From Sternotherus odoratus (Eukaryota; Chordata; Testudines; Kinosternidae), in assembly GCA_032164245.1 (NCBI GenBank), contig JAVMKO010000002.1, forward strand, positions 175,032,920 to 175,096,919: a stretch of 64,000 nucleotides of DNA. The letters run 5' to 3'. Below, piece after piece: positions 1 to 11,065 of this stretch. Both the position numbers and the translations under genes were made by a program. Under the pieces are notes generated by a model. The model worked only from the letters and a program-made list of their open reading frames with translations, had not been told where the DNA came from and did not search any database. Each line of letters starts with the position of its first letter. Position 1 is the stretch's first letter.

Positions 1-3000
1 GTAGGGTGTGAATACTAGGTTGCATTCGGCCACACATGGATAAACCTTGATAAATTTACTTTTGAAATCTTGGCAGAGATGTTCTTGGCCATCAGTCCTG
101 ATAATGTGTTCTCCATTCTTCAATTGCAGAGCAGTTGTTTTTATATTACCAATAAATTCTCACATTCTGTCACCCCTTGGTGACTGTAACATCTTCTCCC
201 TAAAGAGGAGCATATCATGGTAATTCCAGATAAAGTTTTTTAACCGCACCTTCACCGGCTCATCAATATGCAAGTATGCGTGTGTGTCATTTCATTGGCT
301 CAAATTTACTGGCTTTATCAAGCTGTTATTTGTGCTTGGACTGAAATTTTAGCTCCATTCAAGTCATTTAGTCTTAGCTATGAAATATTTCTTTTTTATC
401 AAGACTCTTAGATCCATCCTAGCAAGCTACTTCCTAAAACCTGAAAGTGTTGCCTTATTTGCAGAGATGGTCAAAAATGTAAACACAACCCAACATTATA
501 TGGAAACTATTCAAAAAGGGGGCTGTGTTTGTTTTTTGGGTGAACTGGTTCCCCAAAATCTAATATTCCAACCATTCAGTATACCTGATTCCTGAGAGTG
601 AGTGATGGTTCACAAGATAATTGTCCTGATAAATAAAATGTGATTTACTTAGAGGCCATTTTTATTTCTCTACGAATTTCCCCCCAATCCTAACATTTAT
701 TTAATTAGTCTTATTTTTTGCACCTAAAATAAACACTAGAAAACGATGGACTTCTATTATGTGATAATTTCATGAAACTCACCTCTGTCAGTGACAGAGA
801 GATAAAAAATAAGCCGGGTAATGCCAATATATTAAAAATGCCGATGTGGCTGTCATGTACATTCCACAAAGCATTTGCCAAAGAAAAATGTTGGCGTCCT
901 TTGTGTTGAAATATTAGCTTAGTTAAAGGATTCACGATGAACCATTTGTCTTTTACCCTAACCCCACCGGTTCTGCCAGCAATTCTCAGTGTCTGCCAAA
1001 ATGAAAAAGGGAGAGCTGCCAAGGGAGAGGATTTCAAAGTCTGATTTTTGTTTTGTTTTGTTTCAGTTTTTCTTGGTCTTAGAGATATTTTATTGCCTAG
1101 AAAATCGAGCAAGTTGGATATTAAGATAAGTTAATCATGAAAACAGTTAGTGGTGAAGGCCCTACTTGGGCTAACCTTTCTCTGAGCCTTTCCCATCAAA
1201 ATGGAGGGAAGACTGGCAAACATACAATGGCAGTAGAAATTATGTCTGCGGGAGAATTCCCACTGACATTGTGCTGTCCACACCAATGCTTCTATCAGTG
1301 TAACTTCTGTTGCTAAGGGAAGTTGTTTATTCACTCCTCTGAGTGACAAAAGCTCTGCTGACATAAGCAGCAGTGTAGACATAACCTACCTTATCAGGAA
1401 TGACTCAAACCACTAGACAAAAAGGGGATTTTCTTCATGTTCATTTTTTGTAAACACAACTGTAAAAATGTGCAGAACTATGTAATTGCTAGGACTGTGT
1501 AAACAAAGTCCTACAATTTGTGTTATATTTCTCCATACACACAGTGTAAATGAATAGTCAGACTGAATCACTTTTATTTTAGGTTAAAAAGAGCAACTCC
1601 TCCAGGGTGAGCAAAAGTGTTCTATAACAGACCAAACATCTCCTTCGTTATCAGTCTGTACTGAAATGAATGCAGCATGGCTGCCATTTTGTGCAGACAG
1701 CAATAAGGAGTGTAAGGGGGGCTGTAAGGCACAGTACACAGAAACACTGGACAGCAACACTGTGTTTCAACCATGGTGGTTCAAACCATGTTTATACGAT
1801 GTTTAGAGCAGACCTAACAACATTGGACTGAATTGATCCCATCCCTGGAAAACAATTATGGGATCTGGAAGGATCAACATGTAGCTGCATCTACATGGCC
1901 TTCACTGGCTACACATACCCAGGGGACTTAGCATGGTTCCCCAGTCTAGGGCTTACTTTTTCCTGGACATTTCCCTGGGGCCAAGTTGTATGTGTGCGGG
2001 AGGGGGGAGAGGGGGGCTCAATGTGGGTTCCTCCCCACTGAACATAGATCTAACCTTCTCCTTGATCTTGTCCCCTTTCCGTTTCCATCCGGTTTCCACT
2101 GATTCCCTTTGCTTGGTTCCTGTATCCATGGAAGACTCTCTGTGGGAGTCCCAGCCAGAAAAGGGGTGGGAGAACAATGCCACCACAGGGCCTGATCACT
2201 ATTTTCATGTGAGACGGAGTAGATCTATCTGGTGCAGATGGAAACCCTTCTCTGTGAATGAGGGGTGAGGAGTGAGGTAGGTCTTGGCCACAGCCTTTTT
2301 TTTAAATGTAGACAGACCCTCTTAAGTCTGATAAAAATATGAACAAGGAAAATCTCAGGCTCTGAATCTTGGGTTGCATGAGGCAATAAATCATAAAGCT
2401 ATTTGGCAGGGGATAAAATTAATCGTTACCTCCTTCCCTCTTTGCATTTTTTTTCTAATGTAGGTTTTCAGTAAAATTACACATGCTGTTAATTATTACA
2501 GATATTCCAGTTGACAAGTATCAAAACCATAAGTGATCCTCACCCCATGCAAGCAAAGTCTTTAGACAGATGTCACATGTAAGTGCAAGCTGATGTGTAA
2601 AACATTGATATCAACTATTCTTTAAATGCTTAATTTAGCATTTATGTCACATTCCACTTAAGGGTGAAATATAAAATTAATATTGCAAATACAATAAATG
2701 ATTAGCTGATTTTGCTGTTTTCACTGCAGCTGTGTCAGTGTTCACCATTATTATCCTAAAAGTTTGTACTACTGCTCACAGATGGGTCCACAGTAACTCT
2801 CCTGTGCAAACAATCCAATGACTATGAACTACCCACAAGCCCCTTTGTCCATTCCACAGCAAACAAAATGGATGATCCAGAGTTTTCAGCTGTTCAACAT
2901 TTAATGGCAGGGTTTGGTTTTTTTTCCACCTATCATACTCATGTGCAATCGAATGTGTCTTCCATATGCTATTCTTGCCAACTCTGTCTCCAGCAATTAT

Positions 3001-3113
3001 CCTTTTCTAGTACTCCATTGCAAAACACCTGCCAACAATATCAAATTTGCAGGTGGCAGTTACAAAGCACTGCTTTTCTCTTATGTTTGCAGGCACCCCG
3101 TGGTGACAACTGA
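1..3113. other. Unassigned non-coding sequence
   Basis: No gene is supported here. The only open frames are short (up to 133 codons), lack recognisable domains, and overlap on both strands. Composition is ordinary AT-rich vertebrate intergenic DNA. Positions 1-600 could be a decayed copy of an unidentified element, but I could not place it. A G-rich patch near 2000-2030 is short and not a repeat array. Confidence 0.5.
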
Positions 3114-3399
3114 GGGTATGTCTACACTGCAATAAAACACTCGTGGCTATCCCACGTCAGCTGACATTGGGTCATGGGGCTCAGACTGCAAAGCTACAAA
3201 ACTGTGGTGTAGAGGTTCGGGCTTGGGTTGGAGCCCAGGCTCTAGCTCCCTCCCCCTTTGATGGGTCCCAGGACCCAGCCTCCACCCCAAGCCCGAAAAT
3301 CTACACTGCAATTTTACAGCCCCACAGCCTGACCCCCACAAGACTTAGTCAGCTGACCCAGGCCAGCCAGGGGTCTTTTACTGCAGTGTAGATACATCC
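3114..3399. mobile_element. MITE with GGGTATGTCTACACTGCA-type inverted ends
   Basis: A 286-bp element starts with gggtatgtctacactgca and ends with the imperfect reverse complement of this (tgcagtgtagatacatcc). Both sides are flanked by tga (3111-3113 and 3400-3402), which may be a 3-bp target-site duplication. There is no coding capacity. A second, shorter relative is at 31437-31586. The superfamily is not settled: a 3-bp TSD would suit PIF/Harbinger, but the other copy shows no matching flank. Confidence 0.65.
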
Positions 3400-3866
3400 T
3401 GAATATGATGGCTTGGACCACTTGCAATGAAGGCCATGACACAGGGCAGGGCAACCGAACTGCCATTTCCATTGATCCAGATGACTGTTGTGTATTCTTA
3501 CCCCATTTTTCATGTGGAGATGGGTAGTAAAGCTGCTACATTCAAATGCAGAATAATTCCAAGCTAGGTGTTAGAGGAATTATGTGGCCTTCTCCTTACT
3601 TTAAATGATTTTCTTCTTCTTCCCCTTACCTAAAAGTTAGATTTATTTTTTTTGTAGCTTAAATGTAGTGAGACAATTGTGAACAAGAATTTTTAGCTAA
3701 GACTGGATAATTGTTGACCCTGGAATGAAAGCATAACCTCCAGTTACTAGTAAAATATAATGTTTCTCCTAAAATATGCCATTGCCGGTGACTTGTCAAA
3801 CTGGCAGTAATGTACCCGTATAGATAAAAATTCTCTCTCTCAAACTCACACACACATACAGAAAAT
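3400..3866. other. Unassigned sequence
   Basis: AT-rich non-coding DNA between a MITE and a CR1 fragment. I see no gene or repeat that I can name. Confidence 0.4.
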
Positions 3867-4275
3867 CATCATAGAAATGTAGGGGCTATAAAGGCCGGAG
3901 AGGTCACCTAGTCCACCCTCTTTGACTGAGGCAGAACCACATATACCTAAACCACCCCTGACAGGTGTTCATCTTACCTGTTCTTAATAACCTCCAATTA
4001 TAGGGATTCCACAGCCTGTCTTGGTAACCTATTCCAGTACTTAATTACCCTTACTGTTAGAAAGTTTTCCTAATATGTCATGATATTTGCCTTTTTCAAC
4101 TGCATCATAATGTTGTTGCTCATATTTCATTTGTGATGCATGATAACCCCCATGTCCTTTTCTGCCATACTACTTCTTAGCCAGTTTTTCCCCCCATTTG
4201 TGCATTTGGTTTTTCCTTCCTACATGCAGTACTTTTCACTTGTCTTTATCACTTATTGATTTCAGACCACACATG
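3867..4275 (-). mobile_element. CR1 LINE 3' fragment
   Basis: The left edge, read on the minus strand, ends in the CR1-type tail (plus strand atcatagaaatgtagg). The body matches the familiar antisense CR1 text: a block on failed adjustment around aggtcacctagtccaccctc, a middle around gttgttgctcatatttcat, then tgtgcatttggtttttcctt. These are typical of sauropsid CR1 3' coding and UTR regions. The copy is 5'-truncated near 4275, as most CR1 copies are, and has no open frame of useful length. Confidence 0.85.
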
Positions 4276-4885
4276 CTGGAAATATCCATGTGGAAAAGTG
4301 CAGACCCATGTGATAATCTGCATTTACAGTTCACCTTTGTCAGCCTCAAATACATTTTGCCTACTAATACATCTCTGTTGGGAGGACTAACATCTGAACC
4401 TATAAGCTTCTTCAAGCGTCTGCCTTTAAAACAACCCAGCAACTTCACAGAGAACTTTTTCTCCCTCTGTGTTCCATAAATATGAAACCTCTCCTCCCCT
4501 CCTCTCCATATTACACTGATCTGACATTTAGGATGGTTGATATGTGCATCATCCCTAGCTTTGACCAAAAGAACAGGTGTCAGTTCCATTATTTCTCATT
4601 CTCATGACTAGATGGTTTAAGAGAGCTAGGAGTGGGATTTGGGATCATTTGGTTAGATTACAAGATATCAGACCTTTAAAGATCACATTTTTAAATCTAA
4701 AAAAGCTATTTTAGGTAATTTTATTAGTTACTTTTATCTCCCTGTCAAAGTCTATCCAGATGGACTCATGGTATGCACATACCTGGTATTGTGGGCAGAA
4801 AGATAAAAAAATAGAACCAGTAAAAAAAATTAAAACTTTCTCAAACACTTCTGAAGTAGTTTGTCTGTAAAATACATGACACATA
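4276..4885. other. Unassigned sequence
   Basis: Includes overlapping 93- and 117-codon open frames on opposite strands (4198-4589). They lack any recognisable motif and partly overlap the CR1 remnant, so I treat them as chance ORFs. Confidence 0.4.
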
Positions 4886-5037
4886 CAGAATACATGATGG
4901 TGGGGTGTGGTATAAACATTTTATTTGCACTAATTTTGAATGACATGTATGACTTCGCCACTCATAAGTAATGCAGCCATCACAAATTCTTGTCGATAAA
5001 ACCTTCATACCACACTATCATGTATTTTATGTGTGTG
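4886..5037. repeat. Imperfect palindromic repeat, possible MITE
   Basis: The left side carries aatacatgatggtggggtgt followed by ggtataaa. The right side (about 5002-5031) carries the approximate reverse complement, ending catgtattttatgtgtgtg. A related string (aaaacctttattccacacc) occurs near 62953. The pair suggests a small hairpin-forming element, but no target-site duplication is clear. Confidence 0.4.
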
Positions 5038-5379
5038 TTTACATTTTGTAGACATGATTATACATATTCCCATACTATTTATTACTCTACACAGACTGAT
5101 AACAGTTTAATCCAGTGACATGGGGTGCTATTTGGGAAATTATGATGAATGAATACTAAGCACATGGGCCTGTATTATTCCTTATAGACAAAACCTGGCT
5201 ATAATTAATATAAAGAGGGTTCATTTTAGGAGCTGCTTGACAGTGACTAGTTTCTGTACTTCTCCCTGACTTTCTAGTTCCCAGGTACTAAACACAGCCT
5301 AGGCCTTCATCACACAGAGTTTTCTTGGCCTCTTGCTGCTCGCCCAGATTACACAGTCATGAAAGAGGCTGCTGGCCAG

Positions 5380-5555
5380 AGTTGTGCAAATAACTGATTT
5401 TTAGTTTTCTGCCAGTTCTGAAAAAAAATTGAAAACATTTGTCACACCGAAAAAATAATATTCAGATTTTTGTTGGTTTGTTTTCTGTCGGGGGCTGAGG
5501 GAACAATTTCATGGAATTAACAAGAATTCACAAAATGTTTTGGTTGACCCAATTC
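5380..5555. repeat. A/T-rich dispersed repeat fragment
   Basis: Runs of the type ttctgaaaaaaaattgaaaa and cacaaaatgttttggttgac resemble the block at 63420-63835. Sequences of this style are widespread in turtle genomes, but I cannot assign the family. No coding potential. Confidence 0.35.
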
Positions 5556-6792
5556 TGCTGTATTACTGACTTGCACCACATGTCTCTCCCATTTAAACTA
5601 ATGTGACCACTAAAGCAGCAAAATATTAACTGTGTATATAGAGAATAAAATGTTTCCCTCATTCAACTGGGATTAACAGCAAGCTAAACCATTGTGTCCA
5701 TACCACTGTCTGTGGGGTGATGGATCATGTCTCATGGATCAGTCATGGGGGAGGTTTGTTAACTCCCAGGTTGTACTTCAGAAGAGTTGTGAGTATAGAC
5801 GTGACTGCTTGTGGAGTGGTGTCATTTCTATCATCTTCCTCCTCTTGCTTGGCCAGAGTCACCTCTGACCTCTACAGGCTTTGAAATATGATGCATTTTC
5901 CATTACAAAGTATCACTTCCTCTGAGCAGTGATTAAAGAGTCTTTGAAGTCACCACAAAGGCTCCTTAAGTCTCTTCCTGGGCCAAGCAGTCATGAAAGG
6001 TTCTGTTGACTGCAAACGTGCCCCACTCCTTACACAAGCACATAGGACCCAAAAGGCAGCAGCATCAACACAATCCCACTGAGCTGGGCTGGGTCAAGGG
6101 GGCCACACTGCAGGCTTGGTCCTCCTTCCCTGTGGCCACAGAGCTGTGGATACCAAGAGTCATGTCTGGTAGCTTGAGAGGAAGGAGGTTGTAGAGCAAG
6201 TGTCAGACAAGTAAAGTGTGCTGACATTGCCAGGGAAACAATGATGAGGCACAGCCAACTTTGAAAACCCGAGGTTACAAAGTGGCACAATGGCTGTGGA
6301 AGCTACTACAATCCATAGCTACATTAATGGCTGCAGAACAGCTTGCTAGTAAGTACTCTGCTGCCTGGAGTATGGTTTGTTCTTCCTCTCCCCCACAGCC
6401 TATGCCTGTGCAAACTCCATTTATATTCCACAAACAAAAACCCGTCTTTAAAGGAATTAAAGCTGATTAAGTATGACATTCCCACCAATGCAACCCCAAA
6501 AAAACAATGAAATACCCCTCACAACCATACTCTCATGCCCACACATTGCCTCTAACAGTGACAGACTCCACAGCTTCACGAGGAACTTCCTTCTACTTCC
6601 AATGGATAAGGAAGCCCAGGGCATACCACACATGATCTCTCCCTCACAGTGTGATGCAAAATCTTGATGACAAGCCCAGCAATATTAGCAGATACTCACG
6701 GTTGACACCTGCACAGGTTAAGCAGGGAATGTATTTGTGAGGAAATATGAGATTATAATTAATTTTTGTTATGATATGAGGTACCAATAGAG
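5556..6792. other. Unassigned sequence
   Basis: No gene or repeat is recognised. Short open frames at 6006-6290 lie on both strands and have no recognisable domain. Confidence 0.4.
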
Positions 6793-6916
6793 TAGGGTGA
6801 CCAGATGTCCCACTTTTAAAGGGGCAGTCCCATTTTGGGGGACTTTTTCTGATATAGCTTCCTATTACCTCCCACCTCCTATCCCGTTTTTTCACAGTAG
6901 CCATCTGGTCATCCTA
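6793..6916. mobile_element. hAT-type MITE (TAGGGTGACCAGA ends)
   Basis: A 124-bp non-autonomous element with inverted ends tagggtgaccagatgtcc and ccatctggtcatccta. Flanks give an 8-bp target-site duplication with one mismatch: caatagag (6785-6792) and cgatagag (6917-6924). An 8-bp TSD and TAGGG ends fit the hAT superfamily. It has no coding capacity and would need a transposase in trans. Two relatives in the window (36935-37057 and 7879-8871) have the same ends with exact 8-bp TSDs. Confidence 0.85.
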
Positions 6917-7089
6917 CGATAGAGTAAAACATAGTAAAATATTTTGGACCATGAAATCAAGCACATATGAATCTGAACACAAGGGAAACAGATCTATCAA
7001 GAAAGAAGGTGCTATTTTTACATCAATCAAATGCATATCCGTTTTGTTTTGAATTTTAAGAGTGTGTATTTTATTTAACACTAGCAGAA

Positions 7090-7878
7090 ATACCCGGCAT
7101 TGCTCGGGTCCGTCGGAGGGGGGGAAGGGGACCCAGCATTGCTCGAAGACAGCTGAGCGAGTGTGGGGTCCGTTGGAGGGGGGGAGGGGGGAGAGAGCTG
7201 AGCGAGTGCCGGGGCCGTTGGAGGGGGGGCGGGGGCAGAGAGCTGAGCGAGTGCGGGGTCCGTTGGAGGGTGGGAGGGGGGAGAGAGCTGAGCAAGTGGG
7301 TGGGGGGCATTGGAGTGGGGGGAGGAGGCGGAGATTTTAAAAATTTTCTATTCTTACCTGAGGGGCGAGAGAGCTGAGCGAGTGCAAGGTCCGTTGGGGG
7401 GGCGGAGGGAGCTGAGCGAGTGCGGGGGCCGTTGGAGGGAGGGAGGGGGGTGAGATTTTTTAAAAATTCGATTCTTTCCTGAGGGGGGAGAGAGCTCAGT
7501 GAGTGTGGGGGCCCTTGGATGGGGGGAAGAGAGCTGAGCGAGTGTGGGGTCCGTTGGAGGGGGAGAGGGGGGAGAGAGCTGAGTGAGTGCAGGGTCAGTT
7601 GGAGGGTGGGAGGGGGGGAGAGAGCTGAGCAAGTGGGTGGGGGGCGTTGGAGTAGGGGGAGAAGGGGGAGATTTTAAAAATTTTCAATTCTTACCTGAGG
7701 GGCAAGAGAGCTGAGTGAGTGCAAGGTCCGTTGGGGGGGGGGGAAAGGCTGAGCGAGTGTGGGGGGGCGTTGGAGGGAGGCAGGGGGGTGAAATTTTAAA
7801 AATTTTCAATTCTTTCCTGGGGGTAGAGAGAGCTCAGCGAGTGTGGGGGGCCCTGGATGAGGGGAAGAGAGCTGAGCG
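7090..7878. repeat. G-rich minisatellite inside Helitron copy 1
   Basis: Degenerate tandem units of roughly 50-60 bp carry ccgttggagggggggagg followed by gagagagctgagcgagtg. Two interspersed spacers contain gattttaaaaattttc. The array resumes after the nested hAT at 8872-8946. Both strands stay open over long stretches because of base composition, not because they encode a protein. Guanine runs suggest G-quadruplex potential. Confidence 0.8.
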
Positions 7879-8871
7879 TAGGGTGACCAGACGTTCCGAT
7901 TTTATTGGGACAGTCCCGATTTTTTACCTTCTGTCCCGCGTCCCGACGAAACTCTGGTTGGGACGCCATTTGTCCCGATTTCGGGAATTTATAGATGAGC
8001 CCTGCGCGTGCAGGGCTCATGTAGGCAGCACAGCCCCGCCCACTGTCCCAGGCAGCCACATGCTGGCTGGCTGCCGGCTTGACTCCGCTCCCCTCTGCCG
8101 CAAGCTCCGGGGCCGGGCTGTTAGCCGCGTGCTGCCAGCCCCCACTCCCCGGTCGGGACGGACAATCGCGGCACGCCACCGGCCCCATGCTCCCAGGCCA
8201 GGGGAACAGGCAGATCGCGGCAGCCGCTGGGCCCTGCGCTCCCCAGCTGGGGGCTGGGCCGATCGGCTGCCGCGGGGCGAGCGCAGGAAGCTGAGCCCCT
8301 CTCCCCCCCCTTCTTGGCTGGGCCCTGTGCTCCCTGGCCGGGGGTCGGGCCAAGCGTGGCTGCCGCAGGTCCCCGCCCTCCCCCGGGGAGGCGGGGGAGG
8401 AACCTGCTGCTGCTGCCGGCTTGCCAGTGCCTTTCCCCCCGACGGCAGAGACAGGCAGCGGTGGAACATGCAGGGCGGGCAGAGTGGGCCCCCCCTGCAT
8501 GCAACCAGCGCCGAGAGCGGGACAGCAGGTGAGGGGAGCAGCAGCAGATAGCCCACTGCTCCCCCCCCCTCAGCATCTCCCCCGGCAGAGATAGCATTCA
8601 GGGGTAGGTGGGCGGGCCACGGCAACGGCCAGGAGAGCTCTCTCTGCTCTGCCTCCCGGAGACGCATGCTGCAGCGGGGGGGCGGGGGGGGAGAGAGCCC
8701 ACTGCCCCCCCCCCCCAGAGACAGAGAGCCTCCAGCCTCTGCGGCGGCCCGCTCCTGCTCCCCCCTCGTGCCCCGCCCCCCGCCCCCCCCGCTCCTCCAG
8801 CCCCCCCCCACACTCGTGGCCCCCCCCCCGAGTGTGTCCTGATATTTTACTCTTCCCATCTGGTCACCCTA
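7879..8871. mobile_element. hAT-type element with GC-rich interior, nested in Helitron
   Basis: The ends tagggtgaccaga and tctggtcacccta are inverted repeats of each other. The flanks are an exact 8-bp target-site duplication, gctgagcg (7871-7878 and 8872-8879), within the Helitron minisatellite. The ends match the 123-124-bp MITEs at 6793 and 36935. The interior is about 900 bp of CpG- and C/G-run-rich sequence unlike those short relatives. The 278- and 280-codon overlapping frames on opposite strands (7715-8551, 8017-8859) are Gly/Pro/Arg-rich, match no transposase motif I know, and one runs out past the element into the flanking array, so I do not call a gene. A captured CpG-island or promoter fragment is a possible source (inference). 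Confidence 0.8.
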
Positions 8872-9240
8872 GCTGAGCGAGTGCCGGGGCCGTTGAAGGC
8901 GGGGCGGGGGCAGAGAGCTGAGCGAGTGCGGGGTCCATTGGAGGGGGGTATTATTACATCATAACTATGTCACAGAGAACAGCAGGTGTTAACCTGCTGC
9001 CCAGCTGATGTGAATGGGCTTTAAAGAATTTCACCCCTGGGGGGCATCAGAGGTGAGATTTGAAATTTTTTTTTACTCTTACCCTGATTAGGACCCTGAG
9101 GCCTATAACTGTACCAAATTTCAAGTCTCTAGCTCAAACGGTGTGGAAGGAGTAAGGGAACGTACATACACGCACGCACACATACATGCATACACCATTT
9201 GACTTTTATATATATAGATTTGTACTGTATTGCTATTTTT

Positions 9241-9640
9241 CTTAAAAGAACATTATGGGGCACCCTACGCAAATCAGCAGAGGAGTTGGGAAGCTAGCGG
9301 CATTCCAAATGCACTTTCCATGCAAAATCCTGAACATAACGTGGTTTGACTTTCACACAATCTCGCAGAGATCTGGCCTTCCTTCAATCACTAATTATAT
9401 TCAAAAGCAGCATCGCATGTTCTTCGGCCATGTAGTCAGGATGGACAAACCCACACCAGCACACAACGTTCTCAAACTCTCCATCGAAGCATTAAGGGGG
9501 TGCATGCCCTGACCCGACGTGGCTTCGTCTTCAGGGGTACCCTAGAGATTTGTGGATTCGCAGAATGCCTGATGCAATGCCATTGACTTCGTAGACTGTG
9601 TTTGATGAAGATGATAGAGTTGGGAGGGGCTTTAGAATAT
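9241..9640 (+). pseudogene. LINE C-terminal coding remnant
   Basis: The frame at 9255-9512 encodes a stretch with KLAAFQMHFPCKIL, then SGLPSITNYI, then HRMFFGHVVRMD. This order is the C-terminal region after the reverse transcriptase in several non-LTR retrotransposon groups. It ends in a stop after GCMP, and the following sequence to about 9640 looks like a decayed 3' region with gatgaagatgatag near the end. It is a 5'-truncated fragment. The clade is not assigned. Confidence 0.65.
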
Positions 9641-10575
9641 AAATTATTATTACGCAGTACACCAGAATTACTTGACTGTACTACAGATGATCTGCTCTAT
9701 CATGTAAATACATATTAAAACATTTTTTTAAAATGAACAGTCAATAGCCTTTAAAGGGTATGATGAAAATCATTAAAAAGCTGTTAACACATACCTAAAA
9801 CAGCCATGTTACAAAGATCAATATCACAACTGTTTCGTGGTTTTTCAAAATGCCAAAACTGTGTATCATGGTATGACCTAAGAGGCTAATTTTTCTTTTT
9901 AACCTGAAATTGTTTTTCGGTTTTATCAGCAATAAAGCATTCAAAACAAATCAGCTACAGTTCGCTCTTTTCATACTGGTATAATCTGAAAATGACTAAA
10001 AGCCTTTTTTTTTTTTACACTTAGTTATAAAATGTGCTCTGAGCCCAAGAACTTGTATGTTGAATAGGGTTATAAATAGGGTGCGATAGAATCCTTGTAA
10101 GTATGGGGCAGATGCTACTCCCTTGTAAGAAGGGAGCAAGATGCTGGGAGCCTCTACTGGGGCAGGACATTTCATGTTCCACTTTTACATAGTGGTAGCT
10201 TGGGACCTGGGAGAAGTGAGAGCAGGGCCAGTAGAACTGTGGTGATGTGAATCTACTAGTCTTGTTTCCCCGCTTCAAAATTGGGGATGGTAGACACAAG
10301 CAGCGTGGAGGGCTTCTGGAATCCTGAGGCTGCACTGGTGGCTATACTGCTGCTCCAGTGTTTTGGCAATGAAAACCATAATCCCCTTGGCTCTGAGGAA
10401 TTCTTCTGTGTGAATGCCTATACTTGGGCTTGGAGGTAGGGAACAGACAGTAATTGCCTGGTAATTTTTTTTGCAATGATTAAGAAGTTTACAAAAATAT
10501 AATGAGGAAGAAGGGAATCTTCCCCAAAACTACATAGTTTAGTGGGTTAAGAACAGAACTCTGATTTCTACTCCC
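9641..10575. other. Unassigned sequence
   Basis: No gene or named repeat is recognised. The 104-codon minus-strand frame at 10021-10335 has no recognisable motif. Confidence 0.4.
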
Positions 10576-10589
10576 AGTCTCCTACTAAC

Positions 10590-10720
10590 CTGAGTTTAAT
10601 TTAGCTAAGCCTCACAATGTCCTTGGGAAATAGGCAAATAGCATTTTACAGAAGGAGGAAATGAAGCTCAGAGAGGAGAAATGATGTTCTTAAGGCCACA
10701 CGGCTAGTTGATGTCAGTTT
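10590..10720 (+). repeat. MIR/CORE-SINE-like remnant
   Basis: Contains ttttacagaaggaggaaatg then ctcagagaggagaaatgatg then aaggccacacggctag. This is the order of the conserved MIR-type core (tttacagatgaggaaactga, cagagaggttaagtgactt, aaggtcacacagcta). It is diverged, as expected for an ancient amniote repeat. Confidence 0.6.
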
Positions 10721-10784
10721 CAATCTTGATTCTTCTCAGGTCTCCTCTCAGTAGGCTGGTGGCTGATCCATTGGATGACAGTGC

Positions 10785-11065
10785 CTCCTAGACAAGTCAT
10801 TTAACCTCTCTGGTGAAACTCAGTTTTCTAACCTGGAGACTGGACCTCCTACTACTTCAGTACATCCCTTTCTCCTGCAGATGTGATAGACGCCTGACAG
10901 TCTGTACATTTTAAAAATATTGCTTATGGTAAAAATCAGTGTACCTATTTTACAGAGAGGGAAACTAAGACCGAGGTTCTTCACCGGTTTGGTTCTGACA
11001 TTTACTTTCTGAGTGCCCCTCAGGATAGCACTTATCTTCCCATCTGTAAATTGGGGGTAATGATG
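10785..11065 (-). repeat. MIR/L2-like remnants
   Basis: Starts with gacaagtcatttaacctctc followed by actcagttttctaacctg. This resembles the opposite-strand MIR signature. Further along are cagagagggaaactaagacc and cttcccatctgtaaattggg, so more than one diverged copy or a composite is likely. No coding sequence. Confidence 0.55.

Larger units (their letters stand above)
7081..9218 (-). mobile_element. Non-autonomous Helitron, copy 1
   Basis: Read on the minus strand it starts with tctatatatataaaagtc (5' TC terminus, position 9218) and ends in a hairpin (acccg, loop, cgggt) followed after several bases by CTAG at 7084-7081. It is inserted between A and T, as Helitrons are. No TIR or TSD is expected and none is seen. 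About 300 bp next to the 5' end (8948-9218) are shared with copies at 23061 and 28789. The rest is a G-rich minisatellite. There is no Rep/helicase ORF, so it is non-autonomous. It is interrupted by a hAT element at 7879-8871. Confidence 0.85.

Noticed and set aside
380..595. Possible hAT/ZBED-like or other domesticated transposase fragment
   Set aside because: I could read no transposase motif in any frame of 1-600, so the call cannot be supported.
7090..7878. CRISPR-like repeat array
   Set aside because: Units are contiguous and degenerate without unique spacers, and the genome is vertebrate; it is a minisatellite.
7715..8859. Open frames of 234-280 codons on both strands
   Set aside because: Gly/Pro/Arg/Ser-rich low complexity, overlapping on opposite strands, one crossing the hAT boundary into the Helitron array; no domain.
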